A DNA stretch of 64,000 nt from Chitinophagaceae bacterium UBA4411. GTDB lineage: Bacteria > Bacteroidota > Bacteroidia > Chitinophagales > Chitinophagaceae. Positions 8,996-17,079 of the stretch are shown here, piece by piece. The stretch is from NCBI GenBank assembly GCA_002400415.1, contig DGQP01000004.1:191466-255465 (forward strand), read 5' to 3'. Each line of letters starts with the position of its first letter. The first letter of the stretch is position 1. The notes below the pieces were generated by a model. That model was given only the letters and a program-made list of their open reading frames with translations. It did not search any database and was not told the origin of the DNA. The translations under genes were made by a program, and so were the position numbers.

Positions 8996-9013
8996 ATCCT
9001 TGTATTGATTTTA

Positions 9014-10354
9014 TTATTTAGTTGTTGCGGTTAAAAAGCTGATATAAGCAGCTGTAGTATTTTGACTGAAAATGGCCTGCGCCAGTCCCAGTTTTTGTTG
9101 TGATAATTGTGTTTGTGCCATCAGTACATCGGTACTGTTCACCAATCCCTGTTCATAACGGTCCTGCAGGATGCGCAGCGCTTCTGCTGCATTTTGTATG
9201 GCAGAATGTTGCTGGTTAATTTTGTATTGCGCATCGGCGAACTGGCGGATTGTTTTGTTCAACTCCAGCTGGCTTTGTTGCTGCTGATAGGAGAGTTGCT
9301 CTGTTAATTTGCTCTTTTCAATATTTTGTGTGGCGATCTTATTTTTTGTGCTGTTCCCTTTGAAGATATCCCAGGATAGCTGCACACCGGCCAGGTAGGA
9401 ATCAGCCCCGAAGCCCAGCATACTATTATCGTTCAGCTGGTAAGACGCAAAGGCATTTATTTTGGGCAAATAACTTTTCCGGGATGATTCAATCATCAGT
9501 TCAGAAGCTTTGATCGCTTTCTGCATGGCGGCAAAATCAGAACGGTTTGCAGGAATAACGGCCCCCATTGCCGTAGCGGAAGATTGTTGCCCGGCTTTAT
9601 CAACTGTATAAACGGTTCCATAGGGGCGGTTCATCAGGAGGCTGAGATAATCAGAAGCGTTCTGTATATTACTTTTTGCTTCAGCCAGGCTGGTCTCTAC
9701 AGAACGGATCCATACTTTTACGTTCAATGCATCAGACTGCTGCATCAGTCCTTCTTTAACCCGGTTGTCAGTGAATGTGTACATGGCATTGGCAGAACGC
9801 AATGCTTCTTCTAACACTTCAGCAGCATCATACGATAATTGAATTTGCATATAGGCTTTCTGTACTTCAAAAGCCAGGTATTCTTTAGTCCGTTGTGTTT
9901 TTAATTTGTATAATTCGATTTGCGTTGCTGCGGCTTTACGCATATACAGCATATCAAGGTTCAGGATCGGTTGCTTCATTTGCAATTTTGTTATGAAGTC
10001 AGACCTGTTACCCGGATCGTTCAGTAATGCAGGCGCAAAATCGGATTGCTGAACAGATTGTTGCTGCAGTTTGAATCCAAAAGCATTGAGAGGATTATTG
10101 GTCGTCATTGCTGAATAAGAAAGATCAAGCTGGGGGAGAAAGACAGCATCGGTTTCTTTCCATTTTGCTGCAGCAATTTTTTCATCAATACCGGCCAGTT
10201 GTACATCTTTATTGTTCGCAAGCGCAGAGTCAACAGCTTCCTGCAGGGTGATTTTCCGGGATAGTTCCTGTGCCATTACCCCGGAAACAGGCAAGAGCAA
10301 ACTCAGACAATACCATACGGCCCTTACAAAAAAATTCCAAATATGATTCAGCAT
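9014..10354 (-). CDS. TolC-family outer-membrane efflux channel
   Basis: The frame is open from 10405, but the ATG at 10354 is chosen because it begins right before a signal peptide (MLNHIWNFFVRAVWYCLSLLLPVSGVMAQ). The mature protein of about 420 residues has two copies of the outer-membrane efflux domain: ITLQEAVDSALANNKDVQLAG near the start and a second helical half from about residue 265 (PANRSDFAAMQKAIKASELMIE). Both are long amphipathic helices separated by short beta segments (NAFASYQLND, GVQLSWDIF). It is the first gene of the efflux operon and forms the outer-membrane exit duct. No promoter box was confidently identified upstream. Confidence 0.9.
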   Translation of the reverse strand: MLNHIWNFFVRAVWYCLSLLLPVSGVMAQELSRKITLQEAVDSALANNKDVQLAGIDEKIAAAKWKETDAVFLPQLDLSYSAMTTNNPLNAFGFKLQQQSVQQSDFAPALLNDPGNRSDFITKLQMKQPILNLDMLYMRKAAATQIELYKLKTQRTKEYLAFEVQKAYMQIQLSYDAAEVLEEALRSANAMYTFTDNRVKEGLMQQSDALNVKVWIRSVETSLAEAKSNIQNASDYLSLLMNRPYGTVYTVDKAGQQSSATAMGAVIPANRSDFAAMQKAIKASELMIESSRKSYLPKINAFASYQLNDNSMLGFGADSYLAGVQLSWDIFKGNSTKNKIATQNIEKSKLTEQLSYQQQQSQLELNKTIRQFADAQYKINQQHSAIQNAAEALRILQDRYEQGLVNSTDVLMAQTQLSQQKLGLAQAIFSQNTTAAYISFLTATTK

Positions 10355-10470
10355 GTAATAAATTTTGGCAAAACTATTCCTGCCATCATTCATTAACCGT
10401 GACATAAATCACTGATACATTTCGCCGTCTATGTGTGTTTAAAATTGTTACAGGAAAGAATATAAAAAGA

Positions 10471-10500
10471 AAACCGCCCTGTTTGTGAACAGGACGGTTT
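10471..10500 (-). terminator. Intrinsic terminator after the coiled-coil protein gene
   Basis: A 13-bp stem (10471-10483 with 10488-10500) with a TGTG/CACA loop. The single imperfect pair is a G-U wobble when read on the minus strand, and TTTTCTTTTT follows on that strand. It separates 10526-11497 from the efflux operon. Confidence 0.75.
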
Positions 10501-10525
10501 GTTGCAGGAGTTTATACCACTGCTT

Positions 10526-11497
10526 TTAACCGAATAAACCACCTTTTTTCAGGCTTCTTACACCTTCACCAATTTTGAAGCCGTTATGATAAATTTCAAT
10601 TTTATAATTGCCGGTCTGGAAATCACTCTGACGAATCGGGAACTGCACCGGTTTACGGCTGCCTTGTTCATATTCGATAGGAATTTTAGCTGTATATACT
10701 TTATCGCCATCAGTGCGGGTTGTTAAAGACATTCCGCCTTCTGAAATTGTTTTACCATCCGGTGCTGTTACGATCAGGTACATATCAGCCGGGCCGGATT
10801 TTGCAATACGGTTCTCCACGTCAAATGATACTACGAGTTTATCCACTCTTTTTGCTGTGGTCGTTGCCTTTTCTTTACCACCTTTCTTTTCATTTACTGC
10901 AGCGATCTGGATATTAGAGGCACTGAAAGTAGATGCCACATCCACTGTTTTTTCCAGTTCTTCTTTTTGCGTGGTGGTGCTTTGCAGGTTTTGTTCAAGG
11001 TCAGATTTTTCCTGTTTCAATGTGCTGTTGGAAGCGGTCAGTTCCTGGTTTTCACCGGTCAGTCTTGTTACTTCCGCTTCAAGTCCTGTGATCTTGTCAT
11101 TCAGTTCAGCGATCAGGGTTCTTGCTCTTTTCAGTTCAGCGTCTGTGGCATTCTTTTTATTCAGGATGCTACGGATTTCTTTTTTCTTGGCGTCAATCTC
11201 CTGTTGTAAGGCTGATTTTTCACCCTGCAGGTTATTATTGGCGCCGGTGATTGAATCGAGGCGCATTTCAGCATCATCATACATTGATTTCAGGGAATCA
11301 CGCTGGGACATATAGCTCATCGCCTGGTTTTCGCCATCCTGGATTTTTTCGTTGGTCTTATTTTTATCATACAATAAGTAACCCCATGTGCCTAAAAGAC
11401 CTGCTGCCAGCAAAATAATAAGCAGGTTCTTATTGCTTTTATTATTTTTTGGAGGTTGTGCCTGGGGACTGGCAGATGGATAATTTGTGTTTGTCAT
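10526..11497 (-). CDS. Membrane-anchored coiled-coil protein, paralogue of 3001-3939
   Basis: 323 residues. A short polar Asn/Pro/Lys-rich cytoplasmic stretch (1-25) is followed by one membrane helix (LLIILLAAGLLGTWGYLLYDK), a coiled coil of about 140 residues (about 55-195) with strong heptads such as LIAELNDKITGLEAEVTRL, and a beta-rich C-terminal domain of about 110 residues ending GLFG. The helix-coil-beta layout and the YHNGFKIGEGVRSL tail match the protein at 3001-3939. It has its own terminator at 10471-10500, so it is a separate unit upstream of the pump operon. It belongs to no family I recognise. An envelope-anchored structural or adaptor role is inferred from topology only. Confidence 0.75.
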   Translation of the reverse strand: MTNTNYPSASPQAQPPKNNKSNKNLLIILLAAGLLGTWGYLLYDKNKTNEKIQDGENQAMSYMSQRDSLKSMYDDAEMRLDSITGANNNLQGEKSALQQEIDAKKKEIRSILNKKNATDAELKRARTLIAELNDKITGLEAEVTRLTGENQELTASNSTLKQEKSDLEQNLQSTTTQKEELEKTVDVASTFSASNIQIAAVNEKKGGKEKATTTAKRVDKLVVSFDVENRIAKSGPADMYLIVTAPDGKTISEGGMSLTTRTDGDKVYTAKIPIEYEQGSRKPVQFPIRQSDFQTGNYKIEIYHNGFKIGEGVRSLKKGGLFG

Positions 11498-11695
11498 ACT
11501 AATGATTTTAATGTTTTACGATTTTTTCCGGTTAAAAGAATTGGACTTTTGGCAGCCCCGGTTTTGAACCGGTTCTCTAAATTAACCGCTGGTACCCGAA
11601 ATTCCGAAAACCGTGCCAGAAAGTTCCGGTTGCATGAATAAAAGTTAATTTTTTGTGTACTGCTGCAACTACCAAAGACTGTATCTTAGCGTTTT

Positions 11696-12697
11696 ATGGC
11701 CGTAGAAAAGATCATCAGCGAATGGAAGAAAAATTCCTTCAAGCCGGTTTACTGGCTGGAAGGTGAGGAGGAGTATTATATTGATAAGGCAGTGGATTAT
11801 GCCGAGCATCATATCCTGCCGGAAAGCGAAGCTTCCTTTAATCTTACTGTTTTTTATGGCCGGGATGCCAACTGGGCGGATGTGATCAATGCCTGCCGCC
11901 GTTATCCCATGTTTGCAGAAAGACAGGTGGTTATTTTGAAAGAAGCACAACAGATGCGGGATGTGGAGAAACTGGAAGCCTATGTCGGTAACCCGCTTCA
12001 TTCCACCGTGTTCGTGGTTTCTTATAAGGATAAAAAAGTGGATGGCCGCACCAGCTTTGCCAAAACGTTAAAGGCAAAAGCAGTACTGGTAACCACCAGG
12101 AAAATGTATGACAGCAAATTGCCGGAATGGACACAGGAACTGGTAGAGTCAAGAGGGCTGACCATTTCTGCAAAGGGACTTGCTTTATTGGTGGACCATA
12201 TCGGTAATGACCTTTCCCGTATCGAAAACGAGATTGATAAATTATCGGTGAATCTTGGCAAGCGGAAAGGGATCACCGAAGAGGATATCGAAGAGTTTAT
12301 TGGCGTCAGTAAAGACTTTAATGTATTTGAGCTCCAGGCAGCTTTGGCGAAGAAGGACCTGTCCAAAGCCATCCGTATCATCCGGTATTTTGAAGCAAAC
12401 CCGAAGTCAGCCCCGATCCAGCTGGTGCTTCCGTCTTTATATAGTTTCTTCAGCAAAGTGTTTATGGTCTTTGGTGCAGGCAGTCATGATGAAAAATCAG
12501 TGGCTGCGGCACTGGGTATTAATCCCTATTTTATCAAAGACTATATGCAGGCAGCAAACCTGTATAAATTTGAGGGTGTTGAGAAGATATTACTGCTCCT
12601 GCACACCTATAACCTCAAAAGTGTTGGGGTGAATGATGCCGGAACGGAAGATGCTTCACTGATGAAAGAAATGGTCGTGAAAATGATGACCGCCTGA
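11696..12697 (+). CDS. holA: DNA polymerase III delta subunit
   Basis: 333 residues, typical length. The N-terminal AAA+-like domain has the expected opening (residues about 15-30, PVYWLEGEEEYYIDKAVDYAE), a VINACRRYPMFAERQVVILKEAQ strand-helix, and the GLALLVDHIGNDLSRIENEIDKL region of the lid. The C-terminal third is the helical collar domain. Delta is the clamp-loader subunit that opens the beta sliding clamp during replication. ATG at 11696 follows a short AT-rich leader with a possible -7 box (TATCTTAG, 11682-11689) that would leave almost no 5' UTR. It converges on rlmH with only 2 bp between the stop codons. Confidence 0.9.
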   Translation: MAVEKIISEWKKNSFKPVYWLEGEEEYYIDKAVDYAEHHILPESEASFNLTVFYGRDANWADVINACRRYPMFAERQVVILKEAQQMRDVEKLEAYVGNPLHSTVFVVSYKDKKVDGRTSFAKTLKAKAVLVTTRKMYDSKLPEWTQELVESRGLTISAKGLALLVDHIGNDLSRIENEIDKLSVNLGKRKGITEEDIEEFIGVSKDFNVFELQAALAKKDLSKAIRIIRYFEANPKSAPIQLVLPSLYSFFSKVFMVFGAGSHDEKSVAAALGINPYFIKDYMQAANLYKFEGVEKILLLLHTYNLKSVGVNDAGTEDASLMKEMVVKMMTA

Positions 12698-12699
12698 TT

Positions 12700-13173
12700 T
12701 TATTTGTGATGGTATTTTTCATTCTTCAGGATGCTGCAGGCGCGGTAAATACCTTCTGCTAAAATTAACCTGACTAATTGGTGAGGGAACGTAAGCCGGG
12801 AAAGGCTCCATTTATAATTAGCCCTTTTCATCACTGTCTCATCAATACCAAAAGCCCCGCCGATCAGGAATACAACTTGTTTACTGCTTTCATTGGCCCT
12901 TGCCTGGATGAATGCAGCTAATTCTTCTGAATTCAGTTCTTTTCCTCTTTCATCTAATGCAACCAGGTAATCCTCTTTGCCGGTTGTATTCAGGATGAGT
13001 TCGCCTTCTTTTTTCTTCAGTTCCTGTTCGCTTAATGCCGCTGCATTTTTGGGAACGGGGATAATATCCCATTCTACTTTATAATAGCGGGAAATGCGGC
13101 TGCTGAATTCCTCCACACCTGCTTTTACGTAAGGCTCATGTGATTTACCGATAGCCCGGAAAATTATTTTCAT
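12700..13173 (-). CDS. rlmH: 23S rRNA (pseudouridine1915-N3)-methyltransferase RlmH
   Basis: 157 residues, exactly the family size. The SPOUT knot is visible: the strand and glycine loop VVFLIGGAFGID (about residues 99-110), then LSRLTFPHQLVRLILAEGIYRA and the terminal ILKNEKYHH, which are the most conserved parts of RlmH. The enzyme methylates N3 of pseudouridine 1915 in helix 69 of 23S rRNA using S-adenosylmethionine and acts on assembled 70S ribosomes. It lies tail-to-tail with holA, 2 bp apart. Confidence 0.95.
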   Translation of the reverse strand: MKIIFRAIGKSHEPYVKAGVEEFSSRISRYYKVEWDIIPVPKNAAALSEQELKKKEGELILNTTGKEDYLVALDERGKELNSEELAAFIQARANESSKQVVFLIGGAFGIDETVMKRANYKWSLSRLTFPHQLVRLILAEGIYRACSILKNEKYHHK

Positions 13174-13211
13174 GCTGAATAATAGGCTGTGAAGTTAGCG
13201 ACATGTTTAGT

Positions 13212-13283
13212 TGCCACAAAGGCACCAGGTCACAAAGAGTGCTTATCCGTTTCTTTTCTTCGTGCCGCAGTGTCTTTGTGGCA
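13212..13283. repeat. Imperfect inverted repeat element of about 72 bp
   Basis: TGCCACAAAGGCAC (13212-13225) is inverted at 13270-13283 with one mismatch (13 of 14), leaving a loop of about 44 nt that contains another CACAAAG. Elements with CACAAAG arms are commonly dispersed between genes of Bacteroidota. It lies between rlmH and the M16 peptidase gene on the minus strand and has no U-tract. Confidence 0.55.
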
Positions 13284-13319
13284 GGTATTTAGTTCAAACG
13301 TTTATGTTATTTATGATTC

Positions 13320-14717
13320 TTAAAAAGCTTTCTTTACTTCTTCTTTGATCTGTACTTCCGTTACAGGGCCATATTTCTCAGCTATTTTCTTAATATCGGC
13401 TGATTTGCCAACCAGTACAAATTGCAGTTTGTCTTTCGGAAAATACTTAGCGATGATTGCTTTGGCTTTGTCTAATGTAAGACCATCCACATTTTTTTCA
13501 AAATTGTTGATGAAAGATTCATTAAAGTTGTACCAGAACATTTGTGTTAAAAGGCCTGCCAGCTGGCCGGCTGTTTCAAAGCGGGGCGGAAATTGTCCTT
13601 TCACATAATTCTTGGCAGAAGCCAGTGCATTTTCATCAATGCCGGTACTGTGCAGTTTGTTTAGTACTTCCAGCGCTTTATCAATGGCAGGCTCAGTTGT
13701 TTTGCCTGCGGTAAAAGTGGAGATAACAAATGTTCCTGCATTCTTTAACGGGGAGAAACGGCTGTTGGCGCCATAGGTAAGGCCGGTGTTCACCCGTAAT
13801 TCATCATTGAGCATGGAAGTGAAACGCCCCCCGAATAATGTATTCACCACGTCAATGGCTACATAATCAGGATTATTGCGGGGAATACCCGGAGCCCCGA
13901 TATAGAAAGTGGTTTCCCGGGCATCATCTTTATTGATCAGTAATACACGATTGCCGGCAGGTGGGGTAACCGGTTTGGAAGCGAGGTTGACCTGGGCTTT
14001 GGCTCCCTTTTTCCAGCCGGAGAATAATGCCGTGATCTTTGATTTCATTTCAGCAGTATTGAAGTCGCCAACGACCGAAATGGCTGAACCTTCAGGTAAA
14101 TAATTTTCCTGGTAAAATTTTTTGAGATCATCCACCGTAAGCGTTGAAACAGTTGATATTTTTCCCTGGATGATATTGCCATATACATGATCACCGTACA
14201 TAAACTTATCAAAATAGGCGCCGATCACGGAACGGGGGCTTTCTTTTTGCTGTTCTAATGAAACCAGCAGGCGTTTTTTTTCTTTTTCAAATTCGGCTGC
14301 ATCAAAAGCAGGCTCCAGCAATACTTCTTTGATCAGTCCCAGTATTTTGTCTTTATCTTTTGCAGCAAATTTGGAAGAAAGCCCGGCTGATTCTTTGGAG
14401 GCATATGTACTTATGGAAGCCCCGGCAAAATCCAGTTCTTCATCTAATTTGGCTTTGGGAAAGTTTTTGGTACCATGTTTCAATGCCGTTGCCGTTAAGG
14501 AGGCCAGCCCTGCTTTTTCGCCATCATAGATAGCGCCGGCCGGCAATATCACGGATACACTTATCACAGGAACTTCTTTTTGTTCCATCAGGTAAACCGT
14601 GAACCCGTTCTTTAATTTGAATTTTTCGTATTTCGGCAGTTGGTAGCCCTGTGCTGAAAGTTGCATCGCAACGGTGAGCAGCAAAGCGAAAATGAATAAA
14701 CGTTTTATGTATTGCAT
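13320..14717 (-). CDS. M16-family peptidase-like protein without zinc motif
   Basis: 465 residues with a signal peptide (MQYIKRLFIFALLLTVAMQLSAQ). Two M16 domains are present: an N-terminal half (FKLKNGFTVYLMEQKEVPVISVSVILPAGAIYDG) and a C-terminal half with the R/Y-type element (NTLFGGRFTSMLNDELRVNTGLTYGANS) that binds substrate. The position of the HxxEH zinc motif is occupied by GLASLTATALKHG, so it cannot be catalytic alone. In this family an inactive subunit commonly pairs with an active one encoded next door, here 14746-16059. It starts 28 bp after that gene ends, so the two are likely co-expressed and form a periplasmic heterodimer. Confidence 0.88.
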   Translation of the reverse strand: MQYIKRLFIFALLLTVAMQLSAQGYQLPKYEKFKLKNGFTVYLMEQKEVPVISVSVILPAGAIYDGEKAGLASLTATALKHGTKNFPKAKLDEELDFAGASISTYASKESAGLSSKFAAKDKDKILGLIKEVLLEPAFDAAEFEKEKKRLLVSLEQQKESPRSVIGAYFDKFMYGDHVYGNIIQGKISTVSTLTVDDLKKFYQENYLPEGSAISVVGDFNTAEMKSKITALFSGWKKGAKAQVNLASKPVTPPAGNRVLLINKDDARETTFYIGAPGIPRNNPDYVAIDVVNTLFGGRFTSMLNDELRVNTGLTYGANSRFSPLKNAGTFVISTFTAGKTTEPAIDKALEVLNKLHSTGIDENALASAKNYVKGQFPPRFETAGQLAGLLTQMFWYNFNESFINNFEKNVDGLTLDKAKAIIAKYFPKDKLQFVLVGKSADIKKIAEKYGPVTEVQIKEEVKKAF

Positions 14718-14745
14718 AATGAATTTCTTTAGTAGTCTGGTAATA

Positions 14746-16059
14746 TTATTCGTTGGTGTTTGATTTCAATATTCCCACCGTACGGGCTGATTTGCTGAAA
14801 TATTTATTGGCCACCCTTTTCACGTCATCAATTGTTACTTTATTGAACTCAGCAGGGGCGTCAAACATTTTTTTATAATCACCAAAGAACACTTCGTAAG
14901 TGCCGATATTGTTGGATTTGCCATTGATGGTCTCCACCTGCCCGTAAAATTCCATCAGCTTCTGGTTTTTTATTTTTTGCAATTCGTTTTCGCTGATACC
15001 GTCTTTTTTGATCTTTTCAATCTCTTCATAGATGGCTTTCTCCAGGTCGTTTTCGTTAACTCCTTTACTGGCTACTGCATAGAACTGGAAAAGGGTGGGG
15101 TCAAAACTCTGGTCATACCCGGTAAATACTGAAGTGGCTAATTGTTTTTTATCAACCAGCTCGGTATAAAGCCGTGAAGATTTACCACTGCTGAGTATAT
15201 CACTCAGGATGACCAGCGGGTAATAATCGGCATGTTTTGCTTCCGGCGCTTTGTATGCGATCATCAGGTAAGGCGTGGCCACATCTTTCTGCACCAGTAT
15301 CCTTCTTTCACCGGTTTGTGGTGGCTCCACGGTATGCACAGGGGGAGGTGGCGCCTGTGCGGCGATAGGTTCAATATATTTTTCGGCCAGTTTCTTAACA
15401 TCATCTGCTTTCACACTGCCGGATACGACCACCACGCAATTATTCGGGGCATAATAAGTTTTGAAATAACGTTCCAGGTCGGATTGTTTCCAGTTTTTCA
15501 TATCATCTTCATAACCGATCACAGGCCAGTGATAAGGATGTTCCTGGAAAGCAGTGGCCTGCACCTGCTGCCCGAGCAAATTCCAGGGGGAGTTTTCAAG
15601 ACCAGTACTTCTTTCGCTGAGTACAACGCCTCTCTCGCTTTCCACCATTTTAGGATCAATGCTGAGACTGGCGATGCGGTCGCCTTCCAGGTCAAAGATC
15701 ACTTCCATGGCCGAAGAAGGGAACCAGTTGGTGTAGACAGTTACATTTTCAGTGGTGTAAGCGTTATTTGCACCGCCATTGAACTCCATGGTCTGGTCAA
15801 ATAATTTGGGACCATATTTTTTAGCGCCGTTGAACATCATATGCTCAAAGAAATGGGAGAGACCGGTGATACCCTGGTATTCATTCCGGCTGCCTACTTT
15901 GTAGAAAAGGTACATATTGGCGTTGGGGATAGAATAATCTTCCACTACGAGGAATTTCATCCCGTTTTTAAGAACAAATGTTTTTACATCATCTGCTTTC
16001 ATCTGGGAACGGCCGAAGAGTGCCGGAAGCAGTAAGGCAATAAGAAATAGTTTTTTCAT
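14746..16059 (-). CDS. M16-family zinc metallopeptidase (catalytic subunit)
   Basis: The frame is open from 16140, but the ATG at 16059 is chosen since it begins a signal peptide (MKKLFLIALLLPALFGRSQ). 437 residues. The inverted zinc motif HFFEH (in GLSHFFEHMMFNG, near residue 65) and the downstream Glu ligand (VESERGVVLSE, near residue 140) are intact. The C-terminal half carries the SSGKSSRLYTELVDKKQLATSVFTGYD element. It should be a periplasmic protease of the pitrilysin/processing-peptidase type, working with the inactive partner encoded directly downstream. Physiological substrates are unknown. Confidence 0.92.
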   Translation of the reverse strand: MKKLFLIALLLPALFGRSQMKADDVKTFVLKNGMKFLVVEDYSIPNANMYLFYKVGSRNEYQGITGLSHFFEHMMFNGAKKYGPKLFDQTMEFNGGANNAYTTENVTVYTNWFPSSAMEVIFDLEGDRIASLSIDPKMVESERGVVLSERSTGLENSPWNLLGQQVQATAFQEHPYHWPVIGYEDDMKNWKQSDLERYFKTYYAPNNCVVVVSGSVKADDVKKLAEKYIEPIAAQAPPPPVHTVEPPQTGERRILVQKDVATPYLMIAYKAPEAKHADYYPLVILSDILSSGKSSRLYTELVDKKQLATSVFTGYDQSFDPTLFQFYAVASKGVNENDLEKAIYEEIEKIKKDGISENELQKIKNQKLMEFYGQVETINGKSNNIGTYEVFFGDYKKMFDAPAEFNKVTIDDVKRVANKYFSKSARTVGILKSNTNE

Positions 16060-16125
16060 ATATAGTTTTTGTGCGTTTAAATGTAAGGAATGATCGGCAG
16101 ACCGGCCGGTTGATTTTAATGAATG

Positions 16126-16151
16126 AAAAATCCGCCACACAGGCGGCGGAT
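16126..16151 (-). terminator. Intrinsic terminator after the FecR-like gene
   Basis: On the minus strand ATCCGCC pairs with GGCGGAT (16145-16151 and 16130-16136) around an 8-nt loop and is followed by TTTTCATTC. It ends the CHASE2/FecR-like operon. Confidence 0.7.
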
Positions 16152-16177
16152 CTGCTAAAAGAAATACAGGTAATAGC

Positions 16178-17077
16178 TTATTTTATTTCATAGTCTTTTT
16201 TAAAGGACATCAGCGTGGACCGGTAAAGGGGAACATCAGGTGCCAGGGTTGCTGCTTTTGAATAATACTGATAGGCTTCCGCCAGGTAATGGGCATCTTC
16301 CAGCAGGAATCCCAGCCGGTAGGCTTCTTCCGCTGCATTTTCAAAAGCGCCGGCTGAAGCTTTTAATGCAGCCAGGGTTGACTGGAAACTTTCCTTTGTT
16401 ACATAGTTCAATACTTTTAACTCATCATTGTTTTCCCCTTTTACAGCAGCTGTCCATAAGTAAGTATTGCCGGTTTTTAATTTAGCAGCAAAGTTTTGTA
16501 TAGGTATTTTCAGTTTACCCACTACGGTTTTAAAAGCCGGACTTGTTGTATTATCTGTATTGAATAAAGAGAACTCAAAGTCTTTTACATCGGCATAAGA
16601 TTTCCAGGATAAGGGGAATTCTCCTCCGGAGTAATTCACCGTATCCAGCCTCGGATCGATCCAGATATTATTAACAGAACGGCTGACGGCCCCGACGGTG
16701 TTCATGAATTTTTTCCGGTCGCTCCCCGGCGAGCTGCCTGCTTTGGTCATTTGTGCCCACACATATTTTACATAATTGGCGCTAACGGAGCTGGTGGATA
16801 CTTTGCAGGAGTCGCCAAAAGAGCTTAATGTATAGGTCCCGGCTTTGCTGATGCTGAACATAGCGGCTTCATTACAGATCAGTGTTACCGTACCGCCGGC
16901 TGCCACTTTGATGCTGGCGGCACTGTTCAGCATTTTGCCCACTTTAGCCTTGCTTTCCACTTTATTTTCAATAACAGCTATATTCCCTTTATAACTGTAA
17001 ATAAGGAAGCCATTGTCCTGTGCCCGGAGCAGGTAAATACCCAGTAAGCAGGCGGATAATAAAAGGAATTTTTTCAT
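16178..17077 (-). CDS. Secreted FecR-like / TPR-like protein in a CHASE2-caspase locus
   Basis: 299 residues from the ATG at 17077; the longer frame would need a TTG. A signal peptide (MKKFLLLSACLLGIYLLRAQ) is followed by a beta-rich segment (about residues 24-85: GNIAVIENKV...VGKMLNSAASIKVAAGGTVTLICNEAAMFSISKAGTYTL). This has the logic of FecR/DUF4384-like sensor domains: a threshold value, then a property set by a 'critical' beta module. A second Ig-like region follows (about 150-235), and the C-terminus has a helical repeat (AYRLGFLLEDAHYLAEAYQYYSKAATLAPD) like a TPR. The start is 2 bp after the CHASE2 stop, implying translational coupling. The FecR assignment is tentative. Confidence 0.6.
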   Translation of the reverse strand: MKKFLLLSACLLGIYLLRAQDNGFLIYSYKGNIAVIENKVESKAKVGKMLNSAASIKVAAGGTVTLICNEAAMFSISKAGTYTLSSFGDSCKVSTSSVSANYVKYVWAQMTKAGSSPGSDRKKFMNTVGAVSRSVNNIWIDPRLDTVNYSGGEFPLSWKSYADVKDFEFSLFNTDNTTSPAFKTVVGKLKIPIQNFAAKLKTGNTYLWTAAVKGENNDELKVLNYVTKESFQSTLAALKASAGAFENAAEEAYRLGFLLEDAHYLAEAYQYYSKAATLAPDVPLYRSTLMSFKKDYEIK

Positions 17078-17079
17078 GT

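Noticed and set aside
10713..11315. Plus-strand open frame of 200 codons
   Set aside because: Antisense to the conserved coiled-coil gene; the long length comes from its low-complexity Glu/Lys codons.
12022..12456. Minus-strand open frame of 144 codons inside holA
   Set aside because: Antisense to a clearly conserved delta-subunit gene.
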